Shown here piece by piece: positions 34,502 to 34,566 of a stretch of 34,566 nucleotides of DNA. The notes below the pieces were generated by a model that was not told where the DNA came from, did no database searches, and saw only the letters and a list, made by a program, of their open reading frames with translations. The stretch is from an uncultured Ectothiorhodospiraceae bacterium (GTDB lineage: Bacteria; Pseudomonadota; Gammaproteobacteria; UBA9214), in the NCBI GenBank assembly GCA_947258845.1, contig CAMYJZ010000010.1, positions 1-34,566 on the forward strand. Direction: 5' to 3'. The translations under genes were made by a program, and so were the position numbers. Each line of letters begins with the position of its first letter. Positions within the stretch are counted from its first letter, which is position 1.

Positions 34502-34566
34502 GGAGGGGTTCCCGAGTGGTCAAAGGGATCAGACTGTAAATCTGACGGCTCAGCCTTCGGAGGTTC
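34502..34566 (+). tRNA. tRNA-Tyr(GUA), 3'-truncated by window edge
   Basis: GGAGGGG acceptor 5' half; anticodon stem TCAGA/TCTGA with loop CTGTAAA (anticodon GTA at 34536-34538); long class II variable arm; start of T-arm GGTTC. Confidence 0.93.

Overview
This looks like a gammaproteobacterial chromosomal segment: mostly GC-rich, tightly packed housekeeping genes, with a visibly more AT-rich, repeat-containing accessory stretch at about 20.6-25.2 kb. In order, the main genes are a 5'-truncated UshA/SoxB-like 5'-nucleotidase; an OB-fold-like secreted protein; ybeD-lipB-lipA (minus strand); a DUF4124 protein; an outer-membrane barrel protein; small hypotheticals; a membrane-fused spermidine-synthase-like protein; pcm; a lipase maturation factor fused to a degenerate DCC domain; a FimX-like degenerate GGDEF/EAL protein; bcp; a bacterial homolog of the tRNA-queuosine mannosyltransferase (DUF3524/QTMAN); an Ala/Glu/Pro-repeat secreted protein; an alpha/beta hydrolase; a SixA-like phosphatase; a large secreted phospholipase-D-like protein with Ca-binding TSP3 repeats and a dockerin-like C-terminus; a SPOR-domain protein; a two-copy 61-bp repeat next to a beheaded DUF1028-type gene remnant; GlcG/HbpS; a VAT-1-like dehydrogenase; an MBL-fold hydrolase; a LEA/WHy lipoprotein; a YhdH/AcuI reductase; a rhomboid protease; a glycine-zipper lipoprotein; a phosphoribosyltransferase; a Mug-type glycosylase; a YbaK-like deacylase; and the start of tRNA-Tyr(GUA). 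The best second-look items are the LTD-PLD-TSP3-dockerin protein and its island, the QTMAN homolog, the catalytically degenerate FimX-like protein, and several palindromic or repeat elements, including a nested inverted repeat at 7952-8122 and the 61-bp repeats at 25085-25230. No CRISPR array, complete IS element, rRNA or recognisable defence system was found. All family calls come from reading motifs by eye; no database search was run.
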